DNA from: Paenibacillus aceti
Lineage (GTDB): Bacteria; Bacillota; Bacilli; Paenibacillales; Paenibacillaceae
NCBI RefSeq assembly: GCF_003614185.1
Contig: NZ_KZ987724.1
Location: forward strand, 11,512-75,511
Direction: 5' to 3'
DNA length: 64,000 nt
The notes under the pieces are model-generated. The model saw nothing but the letters and a program-made list of their open reading frames with translations, did no database searches and was not told where the DNA came from. Made by a program: the position numbers and the translations under genes. Numbering within the stretch: position 1 is the stretch's first letter; every line of letters starts with the position of its first letter. Shown one piece after another: positions 8,976-18,515 of this stretch.

Positions 8976-10612
8976 TAATTAGTTTCCCCTGAAAAAGTCA
9001 GGGTGTTTTGAGCATAATTAAAAGGAATTCAGCACCTCAAAATGGAAATTGTTATTGACGAGATAACAAAGTTCCACACCCCGAGGGAAGAATTCCTTTG
9101 CTATAGGAGTTCAACAGAAGCCCTCGGGAATCCTTCCAAGAGGTGAAGAAAATGTTGAAACTTCGAGACGAGCAATTGACCATCTGGGATGCCATTCTCC
9201 CGGAATCTGTTAGAAAGTTGCCGGTCGAGCTTGCAATCATAGATCAATTACTGGACGACGACCGTTTTCTTCAACCGTTTACTGAGTTGCACCCGAAAGG
9301 CAAGAAAAGCGGCCGTCCTACGCTTGCAATTGAAAAGTACATCCGTCTTATGGTCCTGAAGCATAAATACAATTTGGGCTACGAGTCACTCGTGAAGGAA
9401 GTCGGTGACAGCATCACATGGCGAATGTTCTGCCGGTTTGCCATCGACGAACCGATGCCCGACCCGTCTACGCTCATCTATGCCCGCAAACGCTACGGCG
9501 ACAAGATCGTCGAAGACATCAATGCCGCACTCGTAAAGCAGTGTGAGGAAAAAGCCGTTCTGAAAACCCGCAAATTGCGCACGGATACGACGGTTGTGGA
9601 ATCCGACATCCATCACCCGACAGACGCTACGCTGTTGCAAGATGGCGTAAAAGTCATCACTCGAACGATTCAGAAAATCCGGAAAGTCGCCTCCCACACT
9701 GTTCAAGGCTTTGAAGATCGTACGGCAGAAATCAAGGAAAAGATTCTGTCCATCGCGAAAGTTCTACGTCGCCGCACCCGTGAATCTTGGGAAGAAGTTG
9801 ACCGGATCACTGGGAGCGTAATCGAAGTAGCCGAGAACGTTGTGAACAAGGCGCAAGCCGTTATCGAGAAACTGCAAGACAAGGGCAAAGCTGCTCTTCG
9901 ACAAAGTAAAACCAAACTGACCGAGGCGGTCACGCTAACCGGCAAGTTGTTGGAACAAGCCAAACAGGTCGTTTCCGGCAATCGAATCATCGCAGATCGG
10001 ATCGTCAGTTTCTTTGACCCGGAAGCAAGACCGATTAAGAAAGGTAAGCTGGCCAAAGGAACTGAGTTCGGCTACAAGGTGCGAATCGACGAGACGGAAA
10101 GCGGCTTTGTGACCGGCTACGCTGTCTACGAGGGGAACCCCTCGGATGATGAACTGCTCGTTCCCGCTGTACAGGCGCATATCAAGCAATTCGGCAAAGC
10201 GCCGCAAGCTGTAGCGACCGACCGCGGTTTCTCAAGCAAGAAGAACGAAACGGCCATTACCGAACTTGGTGTGAAGCGAGCTAGCTTGCCGCGAAAGGGC
10301 AAAAAAGGCATTGCCCGATCCGAGTACGAAAACGAATTATGGTTCAAAGACTTGCAGCGTTACCGTGCAGCTGGAGAAGCGAAGATTAGTCTTCTCAAGC
10401 GGAAGTACGGTTTGAACCGCAGCAGGTATCGGGGCTTTGTCGGCTCAAAATGCTGGGTCGGCTTCGGGATTCTGACCCACAACCTGCAAAGAGCGGCAAA
10501 AATGCTCCAAAACTAACATGGAAACCGATCATTAGGGAAAGTTCCCCCTCACAACCCAGCCAGCAACCCGAAACTATTTTTGAAAATCGACTTTTTCAGG
10601 AGCAACTAGTTA
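8976..10612 (+). mobile_element. ISNCY/IS5-like insertion sequence
   Basis: One transposase gene is bounded by imperfect inverted repeats: TTAATTAGTTTCCCCTGAAA at the left (about 8976) and, at the right (about 10591-10612), a sequence whose complement reads CTAACTAGTTGCTCCTGAAA, both continuing into AAGTC. The right end overlaps by about 3 bases the left end of the next element. No target duplication could be identified because the right flank is that element. Confidence 0.8.
9152..10516 (+). CDS. DDE transposase (ISNCY/IS5-superfamily type)
   Basis: This transposase of about 454 residues has the N-terminal DUF772-like block (GRPTLAIEKYIRLMVLKHKY), the first catalytic Asp in LRTDTTVVESDIHHPTD, a coiled insertion of roughly 110 residues (about 185-290), the second Asp in VATDRGFSSKKN, and a late Glu in a KISLLKRKYGLNRSRYRG context. 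A GTG at 9143 is in frame. The ATG at 9152 fits the AGAGGTG ribosome binding site better. It appears full length. Family naming within the IS5 superfamily is uncertain. Confidence 0.82.
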   Translation: MLKLRDEQLTIWDAILPESVRKLPVELAIIDQLLDDDRFLQPFTELHPKGKKSGRPTLAIEKYIRLMVLKHKYNLGYESLVKEVGDSITWRMFCRFAIDEPMPDPSTLIYARKRYGDKIVEDINAALVKQCEEKAVLKTRKLRTDTTVVESDIHHPTDATLLQDGVKVITRTIQKIRKVASHTVQGFEDRTAEIKEKILSIAKVLRRRTRESWEEVDRITGSVIEVAENVVNKAQAVIEKLQDKGKAALRQSKTKLTEAVTLTGKLLEQAKQVVSGNRIIADRIVSFFDPEARPIKKGKLAKGTEFGYKVRIDETESGFVTGYAVYEGNPSDDELLVPAVQAHIKQFGKAPQAVATDRGFSSKKNETAITELGVKRASLPRKGKKGIARSEYENELWFKDLQRYRAAGEAKISLLKRKYGLNRSRYRGFVGSKCWVGFGILTHNLQRAAKMLQN

Positions 10613-12400
10613 GGGCTTGCTGAACGATTCTTTAACCGAAACTCATGGCTAGGCGACTGCGAGATAGCAGCGTAAAAATGAGGCAAAAAAGAACGCGGAG
10701 CCTGCGCTCCAGGTTCATCACCAGAAGTTGCAGCGTAATCACGGATTCACTTGTCTTTGCGAGGCGTGCTCGAATACAGCCAAGCCCGTACTTGCGCTTG
10801 CCTTCTCCGAACTTGCCTTCGATTGCGTTTCGTTCTCCGGTATCCTGTTTGGCCACTTGCCTATCTTCGCTTGTCGGGCCGTTTTTCGGCTTGCGTCCCA
10901 GTGCCGGTCCGCTGAGCCGAATCCCATGCTGTTTGCAGAATCTCCGGTTTTCGCGTGTGCGGTAGATCTGATCCGCTTGGACGACAGCCGGATAGAATCC
11001 CATGCGGCTGCGATACTTCTCGATCACGTCCATGAGCGTCGTGCTCTCGTTGAAGTTATCCCAAGATAGCCGATCAAGGAACGCGTAGCCCTTCGTCATG
11101 CTTACCGCGATCTTGGCTCCGAACTCGACGCGCGCCTTGGCTTTCCCGCGCACGATCGGCCTGACATGCGGCTGATGAATGCTGACGACCCGGTCTTCCA
11201 TCTGGTGGGAACGCTCGTTGTACATGTGAAGCTGCTGACGGTACAGTTCGTGAATCACCAGCAGGTCGCGATAGGCTTTGCGGCCAAGTAGCGTGAGCGG
11301 TTGCGACTTGGCTTGCTCGGCGATGATGGAGAGGTTCCGTCCAACGTAACCGAGTTGCCTCCTGATCGCTTTGCGAATCACTTTCGGCCCCGGTCTGCGT
11401 TGCTTGGAAACGGCCAGAAACTGTTTGCGCGCTTTTTCCCGGTACGTGCGCGGTTTCGCCATTTGTCCGATGACCGGCTCATGCAGCGTATCGATGATCG
11501 CTTCGAGCTTCTCCCGCGCTTCATTCAACAGATTCAGATCGGTCGGATACGCCACATCCGCCGGCGCACAGGTGGCATCCACCAGCACGGTCCCTTGATT
11601 CGGCTGCTCAGGGGCTTCCCATTCTGCGGTCGATTTCGGATGCGCTTCGCAAACAAGTTTATTCGTTTCAGGAACCTCTGACTCTGTAGCCATCGACTCC
11701 ACGGGAGACGCTGCTTCTGACGATGCGACTTGCGATTGTGCAAACATGGTTTGCTGCTCGACTTCTTCATCAGAGGCGCGCTTCTTCGAGCGCTTCCCTT
11801 GGCCTTTACCGCCGCCGGTCGCGTCGTTGCTGTCATCATCATCTTTCGTTTCCTTCGCACCTTCGGTGGCGACGATCTCATTCAACTCTGCCAGCACGTC
11901 CGTCAGACGCTTGCGGAAATGCGTCATCATGGAGTGATGGAACGGTGGCTTCATGACGAATCCAGGCAGACCAATGAAGTATTGCATGTAAGGATTTTCG
12001 CTGATCGACTCCAACGTTTCTCTGTCGGTCAGTTGCATTCGCTCCTGAATGATGAGCGCACCGAGCCCCATCCGAAGACTGATCGTTTGCTGGCCGCGAA
12101 AGGTGTCTTTGAAAAATTGACCGTATGTTTTCTCAGCCTCCGCCCACGGCACCAACCGCGCCAACTGGACCCAGCGATTGTCCTCGTCCAGCTTTCCGCC
12201 AAAGGGCAGAAAGAAATCGCCGGGCAGGATCAATTGATTATCGAGGTGCGCGGTCGGCTTAAACATCTTCGTCACTCCATCTGCAAAGGTTTTAGGTGGT
12301 TTTCAAACATTTCCTTTGCATATGATTTCGACAAATGGGCCTTAGAATCCTTGTTGTTATGCGGTTTTTGTTGTTTTTTTAAGTGTTCAGCAAGCCCTAA
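10610..12400 (-). mobile_element. IS5/IS1182-like insertion sequence
   Basis: A perfect 16-bp terminal inverted repeat, TTAGGGCTTGCTGAAC, is present at 10610-10625 and, inverted, at 12385-12400. It encloses one leftward transposase. The left end abuts the preceding element. The right end lies inside the reading frame of a large serine recombinase. Confidence 0.9.
10632..12266 (-). CDS. IS5/IS1182-type DDE transposase
   Basis: This transposase of about 544 residues has an N-terminal DUF772-like domain (about 20-120, YMQYFIGLPGF). A long acidic/serine-rich linker follows (about 130-210). The first catalytic Asp is in VLVDATCAPADVAYPTD and the second region is VVQADQIYRTRENRRFC. The final Glu lies in RNAIEGKFGEGKRKYGL. 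The ATG at 12266 follows a GGAG at 8 bases and is preferred over an in-frame GTG at 12275. The gene looks intact. Confidence 0.84.
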   Translation of the reverse strand: MFKPTAHLDNQLILPGDFFLPFGGKLDEDNRWVQLARLVPWAEAEKTYGQFFKDTFRGQQTISLRMGLGALIIQERMQLTDRETLESISENPYMQYFIGLPGFVMKPPFHHSMMTHFRKRLTDVLAELNEIVATEGAKETKDDDDSNDATGGGKGQGKRSKKRASDEEVEQQTMFAQSQVASSEAASPVESMATESEVPETNKLVCEAHPKSTAEWEAPEQPNQGTVLVDATCAPADVAYPTDLNLLNEAREKLEAIIDTLHEPVIGQMAKPRTYREKARKQFLAVSKQRRPGPKVIRKAIRRQLGYVGRNLSIIAEQAKSQPLTLLGRKAYRDLLVIHELYRQQLHMYNERSHQMEDRVVSIHQPHVRPIVRGKAKARVEFGAKIAVSMTKGYAFLDRLSWDNFNESTTLMDVIEKYRSRMGFYPAVVQADQIYRTRENRRFCKQHGIRLSGPALGRKPKNGPTSEDRQVAKQDTGERNAIEGKFGEGKRKYGLGCIRARLAKTSESVITLQLLVMNLERRLRVLFCLIFTLLSRSRLAMSFG

Positions 12401-13749
12401 GTAGCCCTGTCTATTTTCTCATCCAGGCACAAATCAATCAGTTTGCAACGTTTTTGCTCCGTGGCCTGAATATCGCTGATAATTTTGTTCAGTCGCTTTT
12501 GATTATTCTGGTCGCTAAACACGGACTCCATTCTTTTCATAAGCTCGTCCAGCACATCCGAATTGTTGCGGCACACCAATTTGTAAGATTCGACAAAAGC
12601 ACCCTCAATCAGCTTTTCCTCCAAAGCTTTGCTGCGAGAGCAGTATTTCTTCCCTTTTTTCGTGGCTGTCACGCACTGCCAAATCACCTTCTCATGCGGG
12701 GTTCCGCTGTGCCAGTTCCGCCGCGAGAGGTTGCTTCCGCAGAAAGCACATTCCAACTTGCTGCTGAAAGCAAATTTCCTGCTGTACTTGTCCCGCTTGC
12801 CTTTTGCGCCGCGGCGGCGATTCTCGCCTCTTCGATGCAATATGTCCTGCGCCTTTTCAAAAACTTCTTCGCTGACAATCGGCTCGTGATGATTTTTGAC
12901 ATAAAACTGATCTTCCTCGCCGTAATTGTCCAGTCTTCTCTTGGAAATTGGATCGACGGTAAATGTCTTTCCTTGCAACAAATCGCCTTTGTACTTCTCA
13001 TTCTTTATGATACCAAGAACGGTTGTGTCCTGCCATTCGACTCTTCCGTACTTGGTTTTATGTCCCGCCTCAGTCAGTTCCTTTGCAATAACGTAAGCGC
13101 CGATCCCCGATGTATATCGTTCAAAAATATAGCGGACGATTTCGGCTTCTTCTTGATTAACGGATATCTTTTTCGTATTCACATCGTAATCGTATCCCAA
13201 ACAACTTTGAAAGCCCACCAGTTCGCCGCGCTTCATTTTCATTTTCAAACCTTTTTTCACGTTGGCGGAGATGTTCTCCACTTCCTGCTGCGCTACGGAA
13301 CTTAGAATGACAAGCAACAATTCGCCGTCCATCGTCAGCGTATTGATATTCTCGTCTTCAAAAAATACGGCGATGTTTTTTTCTTTCAACATTCGAACGT
13401 ATTTCAACGTATCCAGCGTGTTTCTCGCAAACCTGGAGATAGACTTCGTGATGATCATATCAATTTTCCCGTCCATGCAATCGTTAATCATGCGTTGAAA
13501 ATCCTCGCGCTTCGTTACCTGTGTCCCGGTTATGGCTTCATCCGCATAAATATCAACCAGCACCCAGTCGCTGCGTTTGCTTACGAGATCGGTATAATAG
13601 GCGACTTGCGACTTGTAGCTGTTCAATTGCTCCTCAGTGTCGGTACTTACGCGGGCATAAGGGGCGACGCGAAGAACATCCGATAACTTTCCGGCGTTGC
13701 GATCCGATATTTTCCGACTTGCTTTAATCACTTCCACTTCAAGAGCCAT
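12397..13749 (-). pseudogene. large serine recombinase, C-terminus truncated by an insertion sequence
   Basis: This is a serine integrase/resolvase of the kind that excises conjugative elements and prophages. The catalytic domain (about 20-165) contains ARVSTDTEEQ with the nucleophile Ser, then SISRFARNTLDTL. The recombinase domain follows (LGYDYDVNTKKISVNQEE, about 190-290), then a zinc ribbon (CAFCGSNLSRRN with a later Cys pair, about 320-380) and the start of the coiled coil. The frame runs into the inverted repeat of the adjacent element, which supplies the TAG stop. Roughly the last 80-110 residues are missing and are not found beyond the insertion sequence. The start is the ATG at 13749, 6-7 bases after GGAGGA. 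The head of a decayed conjugative element lies upstream. Confidence 0.88.
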
Positions 13750-13820
13750 GGTGTTGTCCTCCATTCTTATTTACTCGCTATCAGTTTAATAAGAGATGGG
13801 CGGACCGACAAATGTGCGAA

Positions 13821-13967
13821 TCAAGAAGTAAGGTCCGAAATGATGCCGTAATCCCGCATCGTTTTGTTCTTTATCAAATGAAATTCGTTTTCGGTAATCA
13901 AAGATAATGCCAGTAGCTGCCTTATCATAGCGATTTGCATACTGTACCGGATGAGTTTATGGTTCAT
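13821..13967 (-). CDS. small SHOCT-like protein upstream of the recombinase
   Basis: A 48-residue ORF starts MNHKLIRYSMQIAM and ends IISDLTS, preceded by a very strong GGGAGGT 8 bases upstream. It resembles the short SHOCT-like proteins (helical, with an LIT-E-EF--IK pattern) commonly encoded just before serine recombinases in Bacillota mobile elements. It is probably cotranscribed with the recombinase. Its function is unknown. Confidence 0.72.
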   Translation of the reverse strand: MNHKLIRYSMQIAMIRQLLALSLITENEFHLIKNKTMRDYGIISDLTS

Positions 13968-14450
13968 AGCTACCTCCCATTAATCCAGCAAAGCTGAAAA
14001 ACAGAGATGCGCAACAAACATAACCGCGTGTGCGCATCTCTGTTTCCGCCTCTGTTTTGGTTGCTTCTCTTCCAATAACCCTATCCGGCGGACAGTGGTT
14101 AGCCGTCCTCATAGGCTTCAAACCTCTTCCAGGATCGCTGCAAGCCGCCCCCATTGCGCTGAACTGTGGCTGGACGGAAGTATCATTATCCCTCCGCATG
14201 GGTCTTCGCCTTAAATGGAACCACCCTTTATGTATTGCATGGGCAAAATCGCTCGCAGTTTACCGCTTCTGATGAAAAAACATGCGAAAATAAGAATTGG
14301 CAAAATGGTCGTGGCGCGCCTGCAATTTGGCTATCCTTCCAGGCCATGCGGGGAACGTACCGGATAAGATTGTATTCGGTTGTCAAAGAGCTACGAGGGA
14401 GATGTTTTGTCCCTCTACTATCCGCTACATTTTCAGGGCAAAATCGGAAC
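13968..14450. other. non-coding part of the conjugative element, with a large hairpin
   Basis: I see no convincing gene. A 15-bp perfect inverted repeat (AAACAGAGATGCGCA at 13999-14013, complement at 14031-14045, 17-base loop) followed by T-rich sequence on the minus strand may terminate leftward transcription before the small ORF. The rest reads as mobile-element intergenic sequence, and the IS3 element is inserted at its right edge. Confidence 0.5.
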
Positions 14451-14600
14451 TGGATCGTCTACACTTAGTTGGACAATAAAAATGAGGGCTTGTAGAATAA
14501 ACCTAACATCCTAAGGAGCGGATCTTGGATCGTCTACCCTTAGTTGGACAATAAAAATGAGGGCTTGTAGAATAAACCTATCATCCTAAGGAGCGGATCT
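14451..14600 (+). repeat. tandem 75-bp duplication of the IS3 left end
   Basis: 14451-14525 and 14526-14600 are the same 75-base sequence with two mismatches. Each begins TGGATCGTCTAC and ends GAGCGGATCT. The second copy is the genuine left end of the IS3 element. Confidence 0.95.
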
Positions 14601-14605
14601 CTACA

Positions 14606-14890
14606 ATGCCAAAACAACAACGACGTACCTTTACAGCAGAATTCAAAAAAAAAATGGTAGAACTCTATGAAAACGGAAAATCCAGAGCAGCGATCGTGGA
14701 GGAATATGACCTCACAGCCTCCGCTTTAGACCGCTGGATCAAACAAGCCCAAACAACGGGTTCCTTCAAGGAGAAGGACAATCGCTCCTCCGAAGACAAT
14801 GAGCTGATTGCCTTGCGAAAGGAGAACCAGCGTCTGAAAATGGAGGTGGATATTTTAAAGCAAGCCGCGCTGATCATGGGACGAAAGTAG
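14606..14890 (+). CDS. IS3 transposase OrfA
   Basis: This 94-residue helix-turn-helix protein (RRTFTAEFKKKMVELYENGK, then ALDRWIKQ) ends in a leucine-zipper segment (LRKENQRLKMEVDILKQAAL). It binds the element ends. The frame is open past the stop in the -1 frame, where GGGACGAAAGTAG leads into OrfB, so an OrfAB fusion by programmed frameshifting is expected. The ATG follows AAGGAGCGG. Confidence 0.9.
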   Translation: MPKQQRRTFTAEFKKKMVELYENGKSRAAIVEEYDLTASALDRWIKQAQTTGSFKEKDNRSSEDNELIALRKENQRLKMEVDILKQAALIMGRK

Positions 14891-14931
14891 CTATCATCCA
14901 GAACAACCGTGATAAATACTCGGTATCAGCA

Positions 14932-15726
14932 ATGTGCGACGTCCTGCAAATCGCAAGAAGTACGTTTTACTATGAAGCGAAAGAACAAACGAGCGAAGAC
15001 GATGTCGCCGAAGCGATTGCGGACATTTTCCATAAGAATCGAAAAGCTTACGGTACACGCAAGATTAAAGTCAAGCTCCAGGAACGTGGTTTCGTCGTCT
15101 CCAGACGTCGAATTGGCCGGATCATGAAAGAGCAGGGACTTGTTTCTACGTACACCGTGTCGCAATATAAACCCCTTAAGTCCGCGTGTAATGAAGCGTC
15201 TACAGCCAATACGCTGAATCGCGAATTCGATCAAACGGAGGCTAAACGAGTCGTTGTCAGCGATCTGACGTATGTGAAAGTTCAGAACCGGTGGCATTAC
15301 ATTTGTGTACTTATCGACCTGTTCAATCGAGAGATCATCGGCCATAGTGTAGGCCCTCATAAGGATGCCGTGTTGGTTTCTCGTGCCTTTGCAACGGTTC
15401 AGGGTGATTTATCTCAGATTCAATGGTTCCATACCGACCGTGGCAGTGAGTTTAAAAATCAAAAGATGGATGCACTTTTGGAGACATTTGAAATTGGCCG
15501 ATCCCTGAGCATGAAAGGCTGCCCCTACGACAACGCTGTGGCGGAAGCGACCTACAAGATTATGAAAACAGAGTTCGTGAACCAGATGAACTTCCAGAGT
15601 CTTCGTCATCTGGAACTGGAATTATACGATTATGTTAACTGGTTTAACAAGCATCGGATTCATGGAACACTAGGATACATGACACCGGTTCAGTATCGCC
15701 ATGCAGCCCTTAAAAATGCTGTCTGA
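14932..15726 (+). CDS. IS3 transposase OrfB (integrase core)
   Basis: OrfB is a retroviral-type integrase core of 264 residues with a DDE triad: VVSDLTYVKVQNRWHYICVL (first Asp), WFHTDRGSEFKN (second Asp), and VAEATYKIMKTEF (Glu). An N-terminal HTH_21 segment (KNRKAYGTRKIKVKLQERGF) precedes it. The reading frame continues upstream of the annotated ATG to the OrfA stop region, so it is normally made by -1 frameshifting from OrfA. Confidence 0.9.
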   Translation: MCDVLQIARSTFYYEAKEQTSEDDVAEAIADIFHKNRKAYGTRKIKVKLQERGFVVSRRRIGRIMKEQGLVSTYTVSQYKPLKSACNEASTANTLNREFDQTEAKRVVVSDLTYVKVQNRWHYICVLIDLFNREIIGHSVGPHKDAVLVSRAFATVQGDLSQIQWFHTDRGSEFKNQKMDALLETFEIGRSLSMKGCPYDNAVAEATYKIMKTEFVNQMNFQSLRHLELELYDYVNWFNKHRIHGTLGYMTPVQYRHAALKNAV

Positions 15727-15744
15727 TTTACTGTTGACAATCCA

Positions 15745-16058
15745 GAACCGCCGTAAATTCTGTTAAGGGCAGATTTATTTTGCCCCCGACGACAATGAGG
15801 GGGCTAAGGTCATCCCCTGAATTATCCATGAAGCAACCCTTGCCTATGCTTCTACATTTTACAACTTGGGCTTGGTGGCACCGAAAGTTGAGTAAGTACG
15901 TAAATTCGACAGCCTTAAATTAAATTCCTGCAATTTATCCACTAAAAAACGAACCCGCGCTTGGAAGAAGCGCAACGAATGATTCGATAAACTTCGTTAT
16001 AGTACCAAGGTTGGAGAATTCCTAACAATAGTAATAACAAGCCGATTCCACCAGGCAA
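15745..16058. other. intergenic remnant of the conjugative element
   Basis: No convincing gene was found. The sequence resumes after the IS3 target duplication; GGGCAAAAT before the insertion and ATTTTGCCC after it would form an inverted repeat in the uninterrupted sequence. A 39-codon leftward frame with a hydrophobic leucine run near 15950-16060 lacks a ribosome binding site. Confidence 0.4.
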
Positions 16059-17958
16059 TCATTTTGAGCCTACAATGTGAGGCCTGCCAAACAGCACTTG
16101 TTTATCCGAATCGAACAGCCCGCGATAAACCACTTGTCCCCGAGTGGAGGAAGCGTCCACTACTTTGCCGTCTCCCGCATAAATGCCGACATGAGTAATA
16201 TCCATGAATCTGCCATTACGCTCGTAGCTCCAAAACACAAGGTCACCTGGAACCAAGTCGGCCGCGCTTACTGTCAGACCAAAACCCATTGGACGAGATA
16301 GCTGCAATCCGTAAAGTGGTCCTGACCGGCCTTTGGTTGGCTGTACGGATCGCCTAGACGAGTCAGCGCCAACTTGACAGCTTCACTGCCCAGTTCCCCT
16401 TCGGGCAATTGCTGTTGAACCAAATCAAGCTGCTCCGGCGTCAAGCCAATATCCGCATCTTTTCCAAGTATCGCAAACATAAGCGGGCGGAACTCCTCGG
16501 ACAGCATTTCCTTCATTAATTCTATCTGTTCATTTGTAAAGCGGTATATATCTGCCTGTTGCTCCGCAGTATGGCTAGTGACGGTAATATGCAAAATGCG
16601 CTCATATCGGGTAATCGTCTCTTCGCTGGTGCTCCCGTCCTCATGTTCTACCGTAACCGTTTCCTTATGTTCTACCGTTTCAACACGAGATTCCAGCGAA
16701 TTCATATCCCAAAACACCGATCGGATGATACCGATTCTTGTTGCATCAAGCGTGGCCACATCCATTCCGTTTTCCGCATCCGTGACGGTCTTCACGGCAA
16801 AGACGGCGATAATGTCCATCCAGTTATCAATCGAGTGTTGTCCGCGCTGCCGGGATAATGAAATTCCACCCGGTCTACATTTCCAGCGGATCGCTGTAAT
16901 TCTGCCAGCCGGGCGGCAAATTCATCGTCTATTTCCTGAACGATTCGGGTAAGCGGCTTTACATCGGCATCCGTATTTTCAACTGACACAAAGATACCGA
17001 AAGGAGAGGAAATAACCGCCGCGCTCACCATGACAATGCACAAAACTACAATTACCGAACCGCTGATCCCCAAAAGCGCCGTCAATCCATTGACAAGCAA
17101 GGCGGTGGCTCTTACAACCATTTTAATGATAAGGCGATTCAATCTCGCGATGGCTCGCGCGGTTTGAATGGATCGGTGGGCAGACATCGCCATCTGCGCA
17201 GCCCGCTGTGCTTCATTGACGGCATTCATTTTCCCTTCAGTTTGGGCATCCGAATGATTGTTAACGTGCTCTAGCCGATGCCCATTTTTTATAAATGGCG
17301 ATAATGTCTTAAAATTTCGTACTTTCCGTTTGATCGTATAACCTGATTGTTTTGATATAGCAGAGGGGACTCGGGTTAACGGTTTCACGCGTCCATTTGC
17401 TGAACGAGATACCGCGCCGGAGAATGTTTCCTTCTTCCCGGCCGGTTTTGGATGTCCGATATCCCGTTTTTGCATCCGTTCAGGAAAGCTGCCTGTTCGA
17501 GAACAATGCAGAAGCCGGGCATTGACCCGGCTCCGTATAAAACGTTGTTTTCCTGAATGCGAGCCAGAAGACAAGACGTATTTTCCATTAACCGGCTTAC
17601 GGAGACGTATGCTACGGGCAAGTCGCGGTGTACGCGCAATCGAAGACTCCGCATTAACATCAATCGGGCTCTGACTTGTGACAGAATCACCATCTGGCAA
17701 CGGCCGCCTTTTTAGAATGTGCCGGATCAATCTCTTGTTGATACGCAGACTCATCCCCATTTGGGCACGAATCGTTTTTTTCGTAGCCGCTGCGGAATGG
17801 CGCTGCGCATATTCAACTGGAGACGAGGAAGTCGTCTTGTCATTCTCAACTTGCCGCTTGGCACGATCGCTTGAACGCCTTACACGATGCAACACGTTTG
17901 GGAATCTGTCCAGACGTTTGATGTCTTTAACAACACTCCTCGTTTTAATTTCCTTCAT
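16059..17958 (-). pseudogene. CD1108-type conjugation protein with NlpC/P60 hydrolase, frameshifted
   Basis: The pieces add up to a mobile-element cell-wall hydrolase that would open peptidoglycan for the conjugation machine. The N-terminal basic region and a membrane segment (ALLGISGSVIVVLCIVMVSA) lie in 16792-17958. The middle (MDIIAVFAVKTVTDAENGMD to QPKAGQDHFTDCSYLVQW) lies in 16274-16819. The NlpC/P60 end (LVPGDLVFWSYERNGRFMDI then THVGIYAGDGKVVDAS) lies in 16059-16307. The catalytic Cys (DCSYLVQW) and His (THVGIY) are on different frames. Two single-base frameshifts, near 16800-16830 and 16280-16310, break it. The start is at MKEIKTRSVV (17958). It is related to Tn1549-type conjugative transposons. 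Confidence 0.82.
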
Positions 17959-17990
17959 CGTCCCATTCCACTCCCGTCGTTGGCAGCCAT

Positions 17991-18398
17991 TCAGCGAATT
18001 TGTTCGGCCAGCCGATTGATCGTTCTCTCGTGACTTCGGCAATATTCGGGATAACGAAGACGAATCGCTTCAAAAAAGTAGGGGGCATAGCTGCAATCGA
18101 ATAATTCGTGGGGAGTGGAGTAACGTTCGCCGCCTGCTTCGGTCCAGCCGTTCCATAAATTAAAGGCGAGCCGACACACTCGAATGGAACTGCCGGTTTG
18201 CCAAGGGGCCGAAAGACCTTCGGGCTTAATGCCGCTATTGGAAAAATCATACAAATCGCGGGTATAACTTCTGGTTTCCCGGGAAATGCCCAATGTATAG
18301 AAAAGTGCCCGATGGTACCCGTCGTTGCATTTCCTTTCATCCAGCATCTGAACATAAAATCTCTCGTGTTCCTCATCTCGAAATCGAATCGAATGCAT
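17991..18398 (-). CDS. DUF6075-like conjugative element protein
   Basis: This 135-residue soluble protein begins MHSIRFRDEEHERFYVQML and carries LFDCSYAPYFFEAIRLRYPE near the end. It belongs, as far as I can recall, to the DUF6075 family found next to CD1108-type NlpC/P60 proteins in Bacillota conjugative elements. The function is unknown. It lies 32 bases upstream of the NlpC/P60 pseudogene in the same direction, consistent with one operon. Confidence 0.65.
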   Translation of the reverse strand: MHSIRFRDEEHERFYVQMLDERKCNDGYHRALFYTLGISRETRSYTRDLYDFSNSGIKPEGLSAPWQTGSSIRVCRLAFNLWNGWTEAGGERYSTPHELFDCSYAPYFFEAIRLRYPEYCRSHERTINRLAEQIR

Positions 18399-18515
18399 CG
18401 CTACAAACCCCTTTCATGGAAAATGAGCGGCTGGTTGCAACCAGCCGCTGACTGAACATGGTCCTCTATATAACAGTTCATTTTGGCAGGAAAATCGGAC
18501 CCTCCGACGAAACAA

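Larger units (their letters stand above)
14451..15744 (+). mobile_element. IS3-family insertion sequence with doubled left end
   Basis: The functional element spans about 14526-15744, with ends TGGATCGTCTACCCTTAG and, inverted, TGGATTGTCAACAGTAAA. A further 75-bp copy of the left end precedes it. The 4-base direct repeat GAAC flanks the whole unit (14447-14450 and 15745-15748), so the extra end lies inside the target duplication. Confidence 0.85.

Noticed and set aside
13957-14199. 80-codon leftward ORF in the conjugative element
   Set aside because: No Shine-Dalgarno; its end overlaps the strong ribosome binding site and start of the small SHOCT-like gene; composition is unlike coding sequence.
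15905-16058. 39-codon leftward frame with a leucine-rich stretch after the NlpC/P60 pseudogene
   Set aside because: It would need a TTG start without any Shine-Dalgarno, and the other frames are equally open in this AT-rich stretch.
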